A stretch of DNA of 64,000 bases, taken from Zanthoxylum bungeanum. Its lineage: Eukaryota; Streptophyta; Magnoliopsida; Sapindales; Rutaceae. Below the pieces are notes generated by a model. The model made no database searches and was not told the origin of the DNA. It saw only the letters and a list, made by a program, of their open reading frames with translations. The DNA is taken from contig SKCR01015057.1 of assembly GCA_019454045.1 (NCBI GenBank), positions 62,001-126,000 on the forward strand, in the 5' to 3' direction. The position numbers and the translations under genes were made by a program. Below are positions 12,456-25,024 of the stretch, one piece after another (within the stretch, counting starts at the first letter, position 1; every line of letters starts with the position of its first letter).

Positions 12456-13128
12456 TTTTAGAGACCTTTCATAGTCTTCCTGTTTGAAGTTCATTGGGTG
12501 TGGACCAATATATTCGTTAATCCAATGTGTATCATGATAGAATCTGTCGGCCCATAATGTGTTCCATAAGGGGTTTAGGTATCCATGTGAATAAGTCATG
12601 ATTCTTCAGACCTTGGATAAAGTCGATCACCTAGGGTTGATCGCATATATATCAGAAATGGTGTTCTGATTAGTTGTAAATAATCATGGACATATCGATA
12701 ATATGAGATGTGTGCCTTGAAAACTTGATGGTGTAATCTATATTTCCTAAGCACAACTTGGATAGCTTATGACGAAAAGATTGTTAAACATATGTGACGA
12801 TCTCGACTTGTATACTTCAAAAAGGTCATTCATGTTCTTCGCGAATTCGAAGGTGGCCTAATTGCGTACATATCAGCTAGGCTTATATGACAAATGTGTC
12901 TAGACTTAAAGAGTCTCACATAATAAAGTGTACTCGTTGAGTACTTGGGTAGCCGATGATCTTTAATAATAAATCATATTTGATATTATAATTATCAAAA
13001 AATATAATTAAATATTTTTGGATAAGACTTAGAGAGTCTCACATTATGTTTTGAAAACATATCGATATATCTTTAATGTAGAGGAAAATATAAGTAAAAG
13101 ATCTGAATTAAATAACATTGAATTATAA
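12456..13128. other. Degenerate LTR/Copia debris, first copy of a repeat pair
   Basis: No gene. The part from about 12650 to 13010 recurs at about 13260-13570 (shared landmarks: TGGTGTTCTGATTAGTTG, TGTGACGATCTCGACTTG against TGTGATGACCTCGACTTA, GTGTACTCGTTGAG). The pair probably represents LTR ends of an old Copia element. Sequence before 12650 is the right half of the Copia-1 target. Confidence 0.5.
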
Positions 13129-13260
13129 CATATGAGATTGGGCCACATAGGTGTTAAACGCCTATAAAAATTAGTTAAGGGTGGTTTAATTGATGATCTT
13201 ACCTTAGATCCTTATCCGATTTGTGAGTCATATATCCAAAAAAATGACAAAGGCATCATT
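13129..13260 (+). pseudogene. pol: Copia GAG-pre-integrase fragment
   Basis: The plus-strand translation reads MRLGHIGVKRL, then a stop, then KLVKGGLIDDLTLDPYPICES, closely matching the GAG-pre-integrase segment of Copia-1 (WHMRLGHIGVKRL and ESYPTCESCI). It is a roughly 130-bp relic with at least one stop and one shift, sandwiched between the two copies of the repeat pair. It shows an older related Copia in plus orientation stood here. Confidence 0.8.
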
Positions 13261-14450
13261 TCTGAAATGGTGTTCTGATTAGTTGTAAATAATCGTGGTC
13301 ATATAGACAATATGAGATGTGCGCCTTAGAAACTTGACGGTGTATTATATGTGATGACCTCGACTTATATAATTCAGAAAGGTCAATCGTGTTTTTCACG
13401 AATTCAGAGGTGGTCAAATTACGTACATATAAGTTAGGTTATATTCAGAACGTGTCTAGACTTAGAGAGTCCCACAATATGAAGTGTACTCGTTGAGCAC
13501 TGGGTAGCCGATGATTTTGGATAATAAATAATATTTGATATTATAATTATCAAATAATTAAATATTGTTGGATATTATTAATTATATACTTGACCCATTT
13601 AGATTAATTGGATTAATCCAAAATCACACAAGGTTTTTGTTGTAATTTCATAAATATCTCTATCATTTAAGGATATTTTGGTAATTAAAAATATGTAATA
13701 ATAGATGTATTTGGCTTGATTTAATTGGATTAAATCAAAGTGGTAGATAGTGAACTAATTTATTGGTTTAACTTTGTCTAAATTTAATTGGATTAAATCA
13801 AAGTAGTAGATAAAGGTGATTAGTCACACCTAATTATGCATGTTTTTATAAATTGGATTAAGCCCACATAAATTTTGATTAGAATTATTATTAATTAAAA
13901 ATTGTATAAGCTTCACTATAAAAGGCAAGCTTGAAAAAGTTTTTGATTAAGCTAAAATATACATTAAGCAAAAGAAAGAAATATTAGCCTAAGTAAAGTT
14001 TTTATGAAAAAATCTTTGAAAGTTCTCTACAATATTTCAACAATGAGAAGAAGATTGAATCTTGGATTCAAGATTGCTAGGTAAGTTTGATCTTCTCTAA
14101 AGCTATGTTTTTATTGGTGAGTTGTCATCATTAGTGAAATATAGTGATATATTATCTATTGGATACATAATAACATAGCTTGAAGTTGAAGTTGAAGTTA
14201 GGCTAATGAATTGTGTATGAAAGATTTGGAAGCATAAACACAATATGTTTAGGATTGGGTCAAATATGTTCATGTTAGACATGAAACATAAAATTAGAGT
14301 TTGGAATTCTAGATGAAAGCTTGGAGTTATGGCTACCATTCTAGAATCAGTTGACCATATTTGAGTGACCTAGAATTGTTCCCAAGTCAGTTCATTGTGG
14401 GATTCTAATTTGGTCTGTTTTTTTATTTAAAAAATACATATATGTATTCA
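13261..14450 (+). other. Second repeat copy and LTR-like promoter region
   Basis: From about 13349 (TGTGATGACCTCGAC) onward this reads like an LTR in plus orientation: AT-rich U3, a TATA box TATAAAA at 13917-13923, then an A-rich leader and a possible splice donor CTAGGTAAGTTT near 14078. No LTR end could be fixed. No convincing ORF. Confidence 0.45.
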
Positions 14451-14452
14451 GA

Positions 14453-14454
<2 letters not shown>

Positions 14455-14488
<34 letters not shown>

Positions 14489-14512
14489 ATGTGTGTATGT
14501 ATGTATGTTTGT
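14455..14512. repeat. TA/TG/TATG microsatellite
   Basis: A compound microsatellite: about ten TA units, seven TG units, then TATG units. Confidence 0.95.
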
Positions 14513-14829
14513 TATATAATATGTGTTGATGTTGGTTTTTGTGTTAAAATTATTTTTTGGTGTTTAAGGAAATTAAAAAAATTTTCCAAGCAACACAACA
14601 TGTGTGCTTGGCCTGGGCAACACACAATCTCTCCAGCTTTCTCTGGTTTTGAGTTTCCAGACTCTGATTCGACCTTGATTTTCCCTATCTGCTCATAATG
14701 AATATATTATTCCATTAAATTATTTAAAAAATACACTCGTACTCAGTTACCATTGATTAGACCCATTTCCGCTGCTCGTGGCACTGATCCGACCCTAGGG
14801 ATTCTACAACCGCCCCAACAGAATCACCC
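14513..14829. other. Unassigned spacer
   Basis: No gene, LTR terminus or RNA signal recognised. The short frames here have no domain similarity. Confidence 0.4.
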
Positions 14830-15445
14830 CAGAAAGCATGGTCATCAAAGTGAGTGATATCACTCCAAAATGAAAGCACATTAGAGTGATGATCACTCCG
14901 GAATGGAAGTATATCATATGGACTAGCATCACTTCGGAATGGAAGTATATCAGAAAGACTAGTATCACTCCGGAATGGAAGTACATATGAATGAATGAAT
15001 TTGCTCTGAAATGAAAGTACACCGGAGTGACTGACATCACTCCCAAATAGAAGTATACCAGAGTGACAGGCATCACTTTGAAATACAAACATATTGGAGT
15101 GATTGACATCTCTCCGGTATGTAAGTACACCAGAGTGATCAATCGGAATGGAAGTACACCGGAATGGCTGGCATCACTCTAATGAATGTACACCATAGTG
15201 ATTGATTTCACTTCGAAATGGAAATACATCAGAGTGATAATCACTCCGGAAACAAAGTACATTTAAGTGATTGACATCACTCCGGAATGGAAGTACACCA
15301 GTGTGATGATCACTCCAGAATGGAAGTACAGCGGAGAAGCTAACATCACTCTGAAATAGAAGTACACCAGTATGACTGACATCAGCCCGAAATGAAAGTA
15401 CACTAGTGTAATGTCACTCTGGAATGGATGTACACCAGAGTGATA
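14830..15445. repeat. Hairpin-rich minisatellite, about 36-40-bp period
   Basis: About sixteen diverged units built on CATCACTCCGGAATGGAAGT plus ACACCAGAGTGA. The junction between units often makes a short inverted repeat (GGAGTGAT, four-base loop, ATCACTCC), so the array is a string of potential small hairpins. The two minus-strand frames across it are periodic translations of the repeat, not genes. Confidence 0.85.
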
Positions 15446-15579
15446 TTAGTCTTGGAATTTTTGGGATGTCATAGTAAAATATGATCCACCCTCTTCAGTT
15501 TATTTACGATGAATTAAAATAATAAATCATCTTCCCGATTTCAAAAAAAGAAGAAAAAGAAGATTTATTTAAAATATTA
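15446..15579. other. Spacer before Athila-A
   Basis: AT/purine-rich sequence ending in TATTA directly before the Athila-A 5' LTR. No feature recognised. Confidence 0.4.
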
Positions 15580-16209
15580 TGATAAATGTGATTTATACCC
15601 ACTTATTTATACATTCTTAACTTATTATTTTGTTAGGTTTCGTGCCATTTTATGTGTTTTTAGTTTGTTTTGTGTTTTATTGATAGTAAACATTAAAGCA
15701 TGGATCTTCAGGCAAATAGACATGTTTTGGAAGCTTAAAAATCAAAGGAAGAAAACGGGGAAGGTAAAATATGCGAAACAAGTCATCCTGACAGAGGAAC
15801 TGGAACCTTGACGCCACAGGCCTTGAAGAAAATGCCACAATTTCTAGAGAAGCTGGCGTCGCGAGGCCCCGTATGATTTTCAACATCATAAGGAATCAAT
15901 TTTCTATATGTATGACTCCAAAACTTCCCTATAGATATATAAGTGCATCCAAAACCCTAAAGAGACGAATTAGACACAATAAAAGAGCTCTAAACACATA
16001 ATTTAGAGAAATATAGGGAGGGAAATGAAGAGCGACAAGATGAGACGAATGCGGTTATATCCGAAAATGAAGGGATTCGATTCAGGTTTTATCTTCTAGT
16101 TTCTTTCTATAAACTCTAATGATGTTCAATATGTTCTTGACTTAAATTCATTATTTTTCTATTTAGTCATTAACTAATTTTATTATTCTAAGAGATGATA
16201 TAGCCTATG
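15580..16209 (+). repeat. Athila-A 5' LTR, left part
   Basis: About 630 bp homologous to 62041-62690, ending at AGCCTATG where the Tat-like element begins. The LTR resumes at 37991 with loss of about 430 bp relative to the 3' copy. Confidence 0.85.
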
Positions 16210-17037
16210 TGTAGGAGCGAAACGGGGTTTACCGCTATGCCTATGATGCTCGGCGACCACGACATTGTTGGGCTCGCAGCCCGTAGAGAGTACGGAGTAG
16301 CCCGCGGGGGACTAAACCGGAGAATAAAGGAGTCACCACCCAGCGTGAACTGGGAAAATATTTAAGGCCGCACTCACCCCTCGTAAGGGAAGACCTCAAA
16401 CCGTTGGGTTCGGAATGGTCCCTTACTTATGCCAATATAATGGACGGGTTCACACAATAGTATAGCCAAATCTCAATGCAATTCATGCAAAAAGTGAATA
16501 AAGAACATAATAACATTCCCAACCAAAATAATAACCACAATAACATAGTTCAAAAAAAACATATTAAATTAAGAAGTACAAGATGCGGTAACGAAAACTA
16601 TAATAAACAAAGATAAGCGGGAAAAGCGTCAATAAATAAATAGCAAACAAAAAGGGGTTAATCACGAATATATGAATATTTCCAGAGTGGCATGTGGAGT
16701 TGTATCCCAAGTACAGACCGCACTACCGTCCATTCGGATTCGGCTACGGAATTTATGTCTGGGTTTCCATCTGATATACCGCAATGGATAATAACATCCA
16801 TAATCATTAATGTAATGTAAGCAGACATAAAAAATATAACCATGCATATACGGATAATGAATAATTAAAAAGGTAAAAAATGCATAAAATATAATCATTA
16901 ACATGAACAAGAAAAATAAACAAAATAAAAATAATAAAGGTGAATGAATAAACAAAAATAAAATAACAAACTACCAAAGAACGAAATAATGTGACCAGAA
17001 ATTTGGTCGTTTTTGATGTAGGACTTCGCATACCCGA
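16210..17037 (-). repeat. Tat-like 3' LTR, distal part
   Basis: 828 bp, near-identical to 36313-37140. On the plus strand it starts TGTAGGAGCGAAACGGGG (the LTR end CCGCTCCTACA on the minus strand). It stops at CATACCCGA, where a plus-strand solo LTR is inserted; the rest of this LTR resumes at 28602. Confidence 0.85.
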
Positions 17038-17500
17038 TGTAGACACTGCATTTTTGTATGAAGCCCGATGATGAGCCTCGCATGGAGGCACTACCCAATA
17101 AGTTGCGGAAGTCACAGGAAAACGGACGTCGGAAGGGAATTTAGAAAATAAATACCTTATCGAATTTAATTCATTTGTTTAACCTCGGGTTCGCTCGATT
17201 AATCTCTGTTTTAACTGTTAAACCTCGGCCCAAAATCCTCGCACCCATCCAAAGCCCATTTCACCCAAGCCCAATCCAAAAATAATTAAATCACATTTAA
17301 ATCACATGTCACAAATCCAATCAAATCAAAATAATTCCCTTCCTAATTTAATCAAATCTCCTTCCTAATTTAAATAAATCACCTCCCAAATTAAAGATAT
17401 TCCCCACCAAAATTACACAAATTTCTTTCCCTTTATAAATTAATTAACACATCCCATATTTGCATGATTTCCTTCGTTACCTAGAAACCCTAGCCCACTC

Positions 17501-17509
17501 TTATAAAAG
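17501..17509 (+). promoter_or_regulatory. TATA box of the solo LTR
   Basis: TTATAAAAG, about 460 bp from the LTR start and followed by a pyrimidine-rich leader. The equivalent box in the minus-strand 5' LTR is near 37956-37966. Confidence 0.6.
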
Positions 17510-17723
17510 AGTGCCTAAACCAACCCCAATGGGTCTTCCTTTTTCCTTGACTCCTCACGCCTCTCTCTCTAAAATAAAACAAAGAGCAAAACTCTAATAA
17601 AACTTCTTCACGTCATCATTTCTCTTCTTCTCACCCATGCTGATTCAACCAACAAAAATAACAAGCAAATAGACCCTAAATACAAACCGCACAGCCATTC
17701 CATAAAACCCTTCATGAATCAAC

Positions 17724-19689
17724 TGTTGGATAATTATGACCCATAGCATCACTATTTGTACAGAACATGGTGTTGTTGTACAAATTAACTATGTGACAAA
17801 GGAAATTGCTCTTTTATCATTTGTAATTGGATTACCTGGATATATAAATAATAAAAGTCCTTATGATTAGTTCCGGATTAATAAGATTGGAGACAATATT
17901 AATCCACAAAGGTTTAATCATTAAATATCCCTAGTCGTAGAATTATCGAGACTGGACATCGATAATGCGGAATAGACTAGTATTACACTTGTGCGTGTTA
18001 TGGAAGCGTAACGACATAGTTCTCATATATTTGTGTATTGGATACTCATGCAAATGTAATAGGAAGTTCTTTTTACCGATTGTACGGAAACAGCTTCGCT
18101 CTGGATAGACCCCTCGGAATCCCATTGGTAGTATGACTATGTGTCTTTGGGAATCCGAATCAAGGTAGGTGTATTTGGTCTTAACTTGAGACTTGCATCG
18201 CTAATACTTGCGACAATCAATATACTTTGGTTTTGGTCGTCCGGGGCTTTAACAGGTTCCGTGTACGCCTCTTCTGGGTATACTGAGAATTGTAGTGTAT
18301 TGGGTGTGATGTCAAGTCGGAAGTATCACTTCAGTCATATGGAGATGATGATCACGCAAGGATACAGAACTTGTACTTTAAGTGCTATAGCCATTGGGGA
18401 AGTATGACTAGGTCATGACTTTCCGATCATAAAGAGATTAGTTGCTAGTGATCCGATATATGCTTCGTATGGGGCAGACACAACTCCAGCCCCAGGCCTA
18501 GCATGTGACATCCGATACTGGATCGTAATACGCAATACTACGTATACTACGCCTGACAAAGATCTTGTATTCCATAGAAGAATATTTCTGGAGAATTGGG
18601 TAGGCACGGTGCTTTGCTAGAAGCCAACCATGTCTTGTAAATCGGTAAGTACGTGGTACTGGGTACGCACGTGTTCGGATAGTCCGATGACCGTATTTAC
18701 TGCCAACATATCCAGGGATCTCTTGGGTCGCATCCCAAAGATTCACCGATGATGTTTGACTCGAACAATATTAATCTGGGATTAATTAAAAGAGATAATA
18801 TTAATCTGGGATTAATTGAGAGAATATTAATCTGGGATTAATTTAGAGAGAGAATATTAATCTGGGATTAATTTAGAGAGAGAATATTAATATGGGATTA
18901 ATTTAGAGAGACAATATTAATCTGGGATTAATTACGGCAAGAATTAATCTGGGATTAATTATCAGAGAAAGAATTAATCTGAGATTAATTGTGTCGAGAA
19001 TTTATCTGGGATTAAATTCGTCGAGAGGAGAGAACGCGATTAATTTGGAATTAATCGGTAAAATAAATTTAATAGTTAAATTAGATTTTACTATTTAATT
19101 TATTTAATTGGGCTAAATAATATATTAGATATATTATTTGAAATTGGATTTCAACGGGAAATTGAATTGGATTTTAATTTTAGCGAACGAATTAATTTGG
19201 AATTAATTCGCGAGCGATTTTCGTAATAATTTTACTGGGTATTATTATTTAATTAAATTGGATTTAATTATGTCGCGACGGAAAATTCGTTTAATCGGAT
19301 TAAACGAACCTGAACCCAAAGTGTGTTGTGTAAGCCAACCAAATTTTGAATTAAATGTGTGGGACCCATGACTTACATCAATTGTCAACAAAATACATAA
19401 CACCATTGATAAATGAATTTATGGATTTATGGATTTGATATATCCACACCTACAAAATACATAACACCATTGATAAATGAATTTTTGAATTTATTTTAGT
19501 CTCTCTCTCTCTCCCTTGGCCGAGAATGCCATTAGCTTTATATTTGTTTCTTTGGCCGAAAGGCCATAAGAAATATATATATATATATTCTTTCTTTGGC
19601 TGAGAAGTAGATAGCCTATGTTTTGAAAAGGTGTAATAAGCCATTTTGACTTCTGTGCACAAAAACTGAAAATCCTGAACTATGTACGG
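17724..19689 (+). repeat. LTR-like part of Copia-2 complex
   Basis: It begins TGTTGGATAATTATGACCC, a typical Copia LTR start. It includes an ATTAATCTGGGATTAATT repeat block, a 32-bp direct duplication (19389 and 19453) and a TA microsatellite (19576). There is no convincing coding frame. The PPT expected at its right border was not found, so the junction with the pol relic is probably truncated. Confidence 0.5.
18765..19050. repeat. Minisatellite of AATATTAATCTGGGATTAAT, about 30-bp period
   Basis: About nine units of AATATTAATCTGGGATTAAT joined by a variable AGAGAGAG linker. The core is partly self-complementary (TTAATC and GATTAA). Confidence 0.92.
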
Positions 19690-22600
19690 GTCGCTCAAAC
19701 TTCTGCTGAGAAATAGCTTTCGTCAGCGGATTTGCAAGTTATCATCTGATGCGATTTATTCGATCATCACATCGCCACAATGTATGATCAAACGAATCGG
19801 ATGAAATAGTTGAAGTAAATATTTGGATGATTGATGAGACCGCGGTTCTTTAGCCTGCGTTGTAGCCTAGCTCAGCTGCTAATAGAACTACTCATAATCC
19901 GATTAGGATTATTTAGATCCAAAATGCTTCTATTGCTGCATCAACTGCAGCAATGTTCTGCTTTTTTTTATTCGGCAACAATATCTTGCTTGGAAGATTT
20001 CCAGCTCACTGTTCCATTATTCAAACTATATACGTACCCTTATTGCAACCTACAGTCATAATCATCGATTTGGAAACTTGCAGCGGTGAACCTAGTTACC
20101 TCAAGTTCTCGTTTTCCCCATATTTTAAGAAATCATCCTTAGTTCGTCCAAGATACTCAAGGATGTTCTTTACATCAATCTAGTGACCATCACTTGGATT
20201 GGCCTGATTGCGTCTACATATGCTCAAAGCATATGAGACATCAAGTCACGTACATATCAAAATGTACGAACACTGAGAGAGTGTCAGCAGCTTTCTAGAT
20301 CTATCCCAGTAGATCTTTATTCCTAGAATAAAGCCTGCTTCTCCCAGGTATTCCATGGAGAATTTTTCATGAAAGCCAAGCTTTCACCGATTTTAGTATG
20401 GGAATGTTATTGCTAAGAAGCAATACATCATCAACTTATAGGACATTCATTGTCAGTGCGCTCCCACTAACCTTCTTATATACACAAGAATCATATTCGT
20501 TTTGAATTAAATCATATACCATTATGATTACATCAAAACGCTGGTTCCAAGAACGCAATGCTTGCTTCAATCCATAAATGGATCGATTTAACTTGCAAAC
20601 CTTGTTTGCATGTTTTGGCACGACAAAACCGTCAGGATGTTGCATACAAACATCCTCCAAAAGATTTCCGTTAAGGAAAGCGGTTTTGGCATCTAGCTGT
20701 CATATTTCATAAACGAAATATGCAGTTATAGCAAGCATTATCCAAATGGATTTAATCATGGCAACAGGTGAAAGAGTTTCGTCGTAGTCGACACTATATC
20801 GTTGATGATACCCTTTCTGTACAAGCCTAGCTGTGTACATTTGTTATGTTGCCATCCATTTATGTCTTCCTTGAAGACACATATAGTACCAATAGGCACA
20901 ATGCCTTCTGGTACATCAACCAGTATCTAAACTTGGTTGATATACATGTAATCCATTTCGGACTTCATGGCACTTTGCCATAAAAGGAGTCGATACCTTG
21001 TATCACTTCCTCATACGTAGTCGGTTAATTATCCCTCAATAAGATTGACATCTTCATGAGGTGAGATCAGAAACCCATACCTCCCAGGTTATTTTCTGAC
21101 TCTCTCCGACCTACGCGGTTCTTGTGTATTCGAAGATTGTGGTACAGTTTCATCCCTGATGAACTTTTTGGTTCCGTAAAGGAGTCGGTGCCTGGAATAA
21201 TATTACTCCGATTTTCATCGAGTTTTACTTTCCTCCCATACCACTGCATATAGGAATTCCTCTTAGGAAAACCGCATGGAGAGCAACAATTACATTGTTC
21301 TCTTGTGAGTTGTATAAGTACTATACTTTGGTTTCCCTAGGATAACCAATTACAAATAGGCACTTATCCGATTTGGGTTCTAGTTTGGTATCATCCAAAC
21401 GTATGCCCAACATTCCCAAATCTTCAGGAATGAGAAACCCGGTTTCTTTCCTGTTCATATCTAATATGAAGTCTGTCTAACAGATTTTCATGGAACCTTA
21501 TTCAAAATAAGTATTGCACTGTTTAATGCGTATCCTCAGAAGGAAATTGGTAGCTCAGAGCGACTCATATGTTTAAGTATTGTCCATCATGGTCTGACCG
21601 CAATGTTCTAATACTTACCGGTCTGTTTTCTTACTTCGTGTCGAAACTCTTTGAATTACTCAAAAGTTTCTGACTTGTGTTTCATAAGATACACATAACC
21701 ATAACGCGATGCCACATCCGTAAAGGTTACGAAGTATTCATATCCACCTCTAGCCTAGCTAGACATGGGCCCACTTACGTCACTATGAACGAGGGCTAAC
21801 AGATCGGTGGCACTTGCACTTTTACCAAGTAAAAGGTGTTTTAGGCACTTTGCCTAATAAACTAGATTCGTAGACATCATTTGAATTAGAATCAAATCTG
21901 TCCTAGTATCCACTCTTCGAAAGTGTGGATATACGAGTCTTGTTAATGTGTCCCAGATGACAATGCCACAAATAAGTCTCATTTGATTTACTCAATTTGA
22001 GCTATTTGTTTGTCATGTTATATGTTTGAGATTCATTTATATTCAAAATATAAATGTGTTATTCACATCTAATGTGTATATCTCAATATCATCTTTAAAC
22101 AAAAACACTTGTGTTCTGGAATATAAAGGTATACCCGCAACGGGTTAAACTAGATACAGAGATAATGTTCCTAGTCAAACTAGATACATTATAACAGTCT
22201 CCTAATTTAAGTACATGCCCAAAGGGCAGTTCCAAAACTTAGGTTCCTACGGCCAAAACAGCGACTCTCGTCCTGTTTCCGACTTGTAGGTCGATCTCAT
22301 CTGAAGCCAGTTTCCTGCTTATCAGCAGATCCCGCACATCAGTACATATATTCATGTACCACATCTAGTATCAAAAATCCAATTTTAAAACCAGTAGTGA
22401 ACATGTTTATAACAAACATTCTTGAAGCCGGAACCTTGTCCCGCCTTCACTTCCTTCATGTCTGCCTTGTCCATACGGCAGTCACACTTCTAGTGACCCC
22501 GTTTGCCACAGTTTAGGCAGACAACTTGGGATATGTCCTTTTAAGAAGCTCTAGCTGTGCATAACGGATTGAGCACTAAAGTTATCATCACAATGAGTCT

Positions 22601-22740
22601 TCCTAAGCTCATGCTCTACTATTTGCTCAACTCCGGGCTCATGCTCGAGAGGTTCTACTCCCAATCTGAAAATTAAAGCCGTTAAAGACATTTTCCCAGG
22701 ATTATGTCCTTTGACGCTAATCTTTCAGTCATCTTGATTG
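19690..22740 (-). pseudogene. gag-pol: Copia-2 gag-pol relic
   Basis: Heavily decayed, but order and motifs are Copia. From high to low coordinates: a zinc knuckle near 22470-22520 reading LNCGKRGH (with a stop after it), a GAG-pre-integrase/integrase zone (about 21540-21950), RT landmarks at 20436-20660 (PDGFVVPKHANKVCKLNRSI then YGLKQALRSWNQRFD), and an RNase H zone near 19800-19960. Many stops and shifts interrupt every domain. It is older than Copia-1, judged by the density of lesions. Confidence 0.85.
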
Positions 22741-25012
22741 CTATAGTCCAACTATCCAATCAACGATTTCAGGTACAATTAAATATAATGATTACTATAG
22801 TCTAACTATATAATCAACTACAATTGATTGGTTACATTCAAATGTATTGATTACTATAATCCAATTATATAACCAACCACAAATGAAGTAGTTTGAATAC
22901 AGTCCAACTGTTTAATTAAAACAACAATTGAATATTAGTCCAACTAATATATTAATAATAATGACGAAAAATGAAATGAGCGCGTATTGGCAAGTATCTA
23001 AACGAAATTGCAAATTTAATACTTGCCTCCCACTATTTTTCGGCGAGCCTCTAACCCTCTGTGGAGTACTCGGGAAACCTAGTTTCCTAGTGGGCTAGGA
23101 TCCCGTTAAAAGATACACAACCTTGACTTTGGCCAACAAGTTGTATGAAATTAACTAGGTAGATCTCTAAGATCAATTGGATCTCATCCAATTCCTAGAT
23201 CCAGTAGGTGGACCTCCAAGTCCGAAACATATATATAATATATATGCCAATATATCCAATATATTTTCCTAACATTTTCCTCTGAATCAACTAAGCCTTG
23301 GCTTTGGCACAACAAGCTTAATGATTCCAGTTAAGCGGACCCATTGACTTTGGAAAGCTTCGTAATCGATGTCGATGGACAAGAAGTGATCTTGACTTTG
23401 GCCAACAAATCACAACTTGGACAAGACATGCGATATGGAACAAAGCCTTCATGATTCAAACACATCCGCGATGGACAAAGGTCTTGACTTTGGCCAACAA
23501 ACCAGTGCCAATCTTGGATCTTGAGAATGAATCACTCAATGGAAGGAAAACGCTTAATATTTGTTGAGGGTTTTTCGCGTAAATTGGCAACCAATTTATT
23601 ATCTTTGATTAGGTCTCATCATACACCCTTAAGCATGCATTCTAAAAGCATAATAAGGCGCGATAAAATTAATAATGATATGCGGATGGATATATAATAC
23701 AATTTGTTCCTAGAACAAATCTCTCCATTTCCTCTCTCCCGCTAGCACTATTCTTACTTCTACCCAATTACATAATACTTCTAAAGAAACCTCATTTACA
23801 TTGAGGGGAATTGGTGAGAAGAGAAATACAATGAGAAAAGAGGTAATAGGCTGGACACGCAGGTCCAATTTAATAAATTCTAAATTTATTACAACAATTT
23901 CCAAAATTGCCCTCACCATTCTAATATCCATCCGATATACATTATTCATACATACATCCAAGTATTCACACAAAGCATGTTATTCAATCAATCTAATCCA
24001 ATTAATTAATCTTTGATTAATGACCATCCAATGTTCATACAACGATTTGATTTGCGCGAGTCAAACTCGTTTAAGAATAAATACTCAAAGTAAGTATTCT
24101 TGAATTATATCGAACTACAATTTTAAATCCAATTTAAATTGTATCCAATACTAATTCATATTTAATTCCAAATTAAATAATTACACTTATTTATGTGCCT
24201 TAAAGACTTGGATTCCAAATCCAATCTTAATGGGTCTCAAAGGCCCAATTAGTATCCAATACTATTTAATTAAAGTCCAATGGGCTTTTAATTAATTCTT
24301 TAGGCTTGGGCTTTTGGCCAAAATGGATCTAACCCATAATGCCTAGGCCCATTAGGAATCACCCTATGCCATAGAATCAATTTTGGCCCATTAGGCCCAA
24401 TTAAATTATTAAAGGCCCAATAGTCATATTTTGGACTTTATGGAAATGGTTTAGGCCCAAATATAATCCAAGACTAAATTTTGGCCCAACCAAGTCCATT
24501 AGCCCAAATACAACAATTAAATTAATACAACATTCCAAATTATATATTAATTCAATTAAAGTGCAATCACCATAATTAATTAATTAACCTAATGTTTCCA
24601 AAACTAATTTAATCTAATTAATCATGCCTAATTCCCACATTCATGTCCAACACAAAAATTGGGGCAAAATCAATTCTATAACATGCTTCACATCTCACGG
24701 CAATACATGAAATTAACATCCAATTTTGATTTCAATCTAATTAAATCAACAATTAATATTCAATTTCATGTGAATCAACATATCCAATTGTTAATTCAAA
24801 AAATTTACCATGAGCTTCCTAGGGTAATTTCGGCCAAGCATGGATTTTGGGGATTTTTGATCTAATCAATTTATCACAAATCCATGATATACAAATCTAA
24901 TTCAACATCATATAAACTCAACCAAATCATCAATTTAGGCAAAATCAAGCTCCAAGCCAAAAATCCCAAATTAAAGTCCATAAACCCTAGAAATTAAATC
25001 AAGCTTAGATCT
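22741..25012 (-). other. Copia-2 5' internal region, non-coding
   Basis: No gene. It contains repeated ACTTTGGCCAACAA blocks (about 23130, 23396, 23488), a TA-rich stretch (23230-23270), and a cluster of about nine GGCCCA/GGGCTT motifs between 24230 and 24510. The AT-rich remainder may include another unrecognised insertion. Confidence 0.4.
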
Positions 25013-25024
25013 CGCTCTGATACC
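25013..25024 (-). promoter_or_regulatory. Copia-2 primer-binding site (tRNA-iMet)
   Basis: Minus-strand TGGTATCAGAGC, identical to the Copia-1 PBS. It directly follows the LTR end reading GGACACTAAAA, whose CA terminus appears mutated to AA. Confidence 0.88.

Noticed and set aside
14757..15142. Two 111-112-aa frames
   Set aside because: Translations of the minisatellite in two frames; periodic and without domain.
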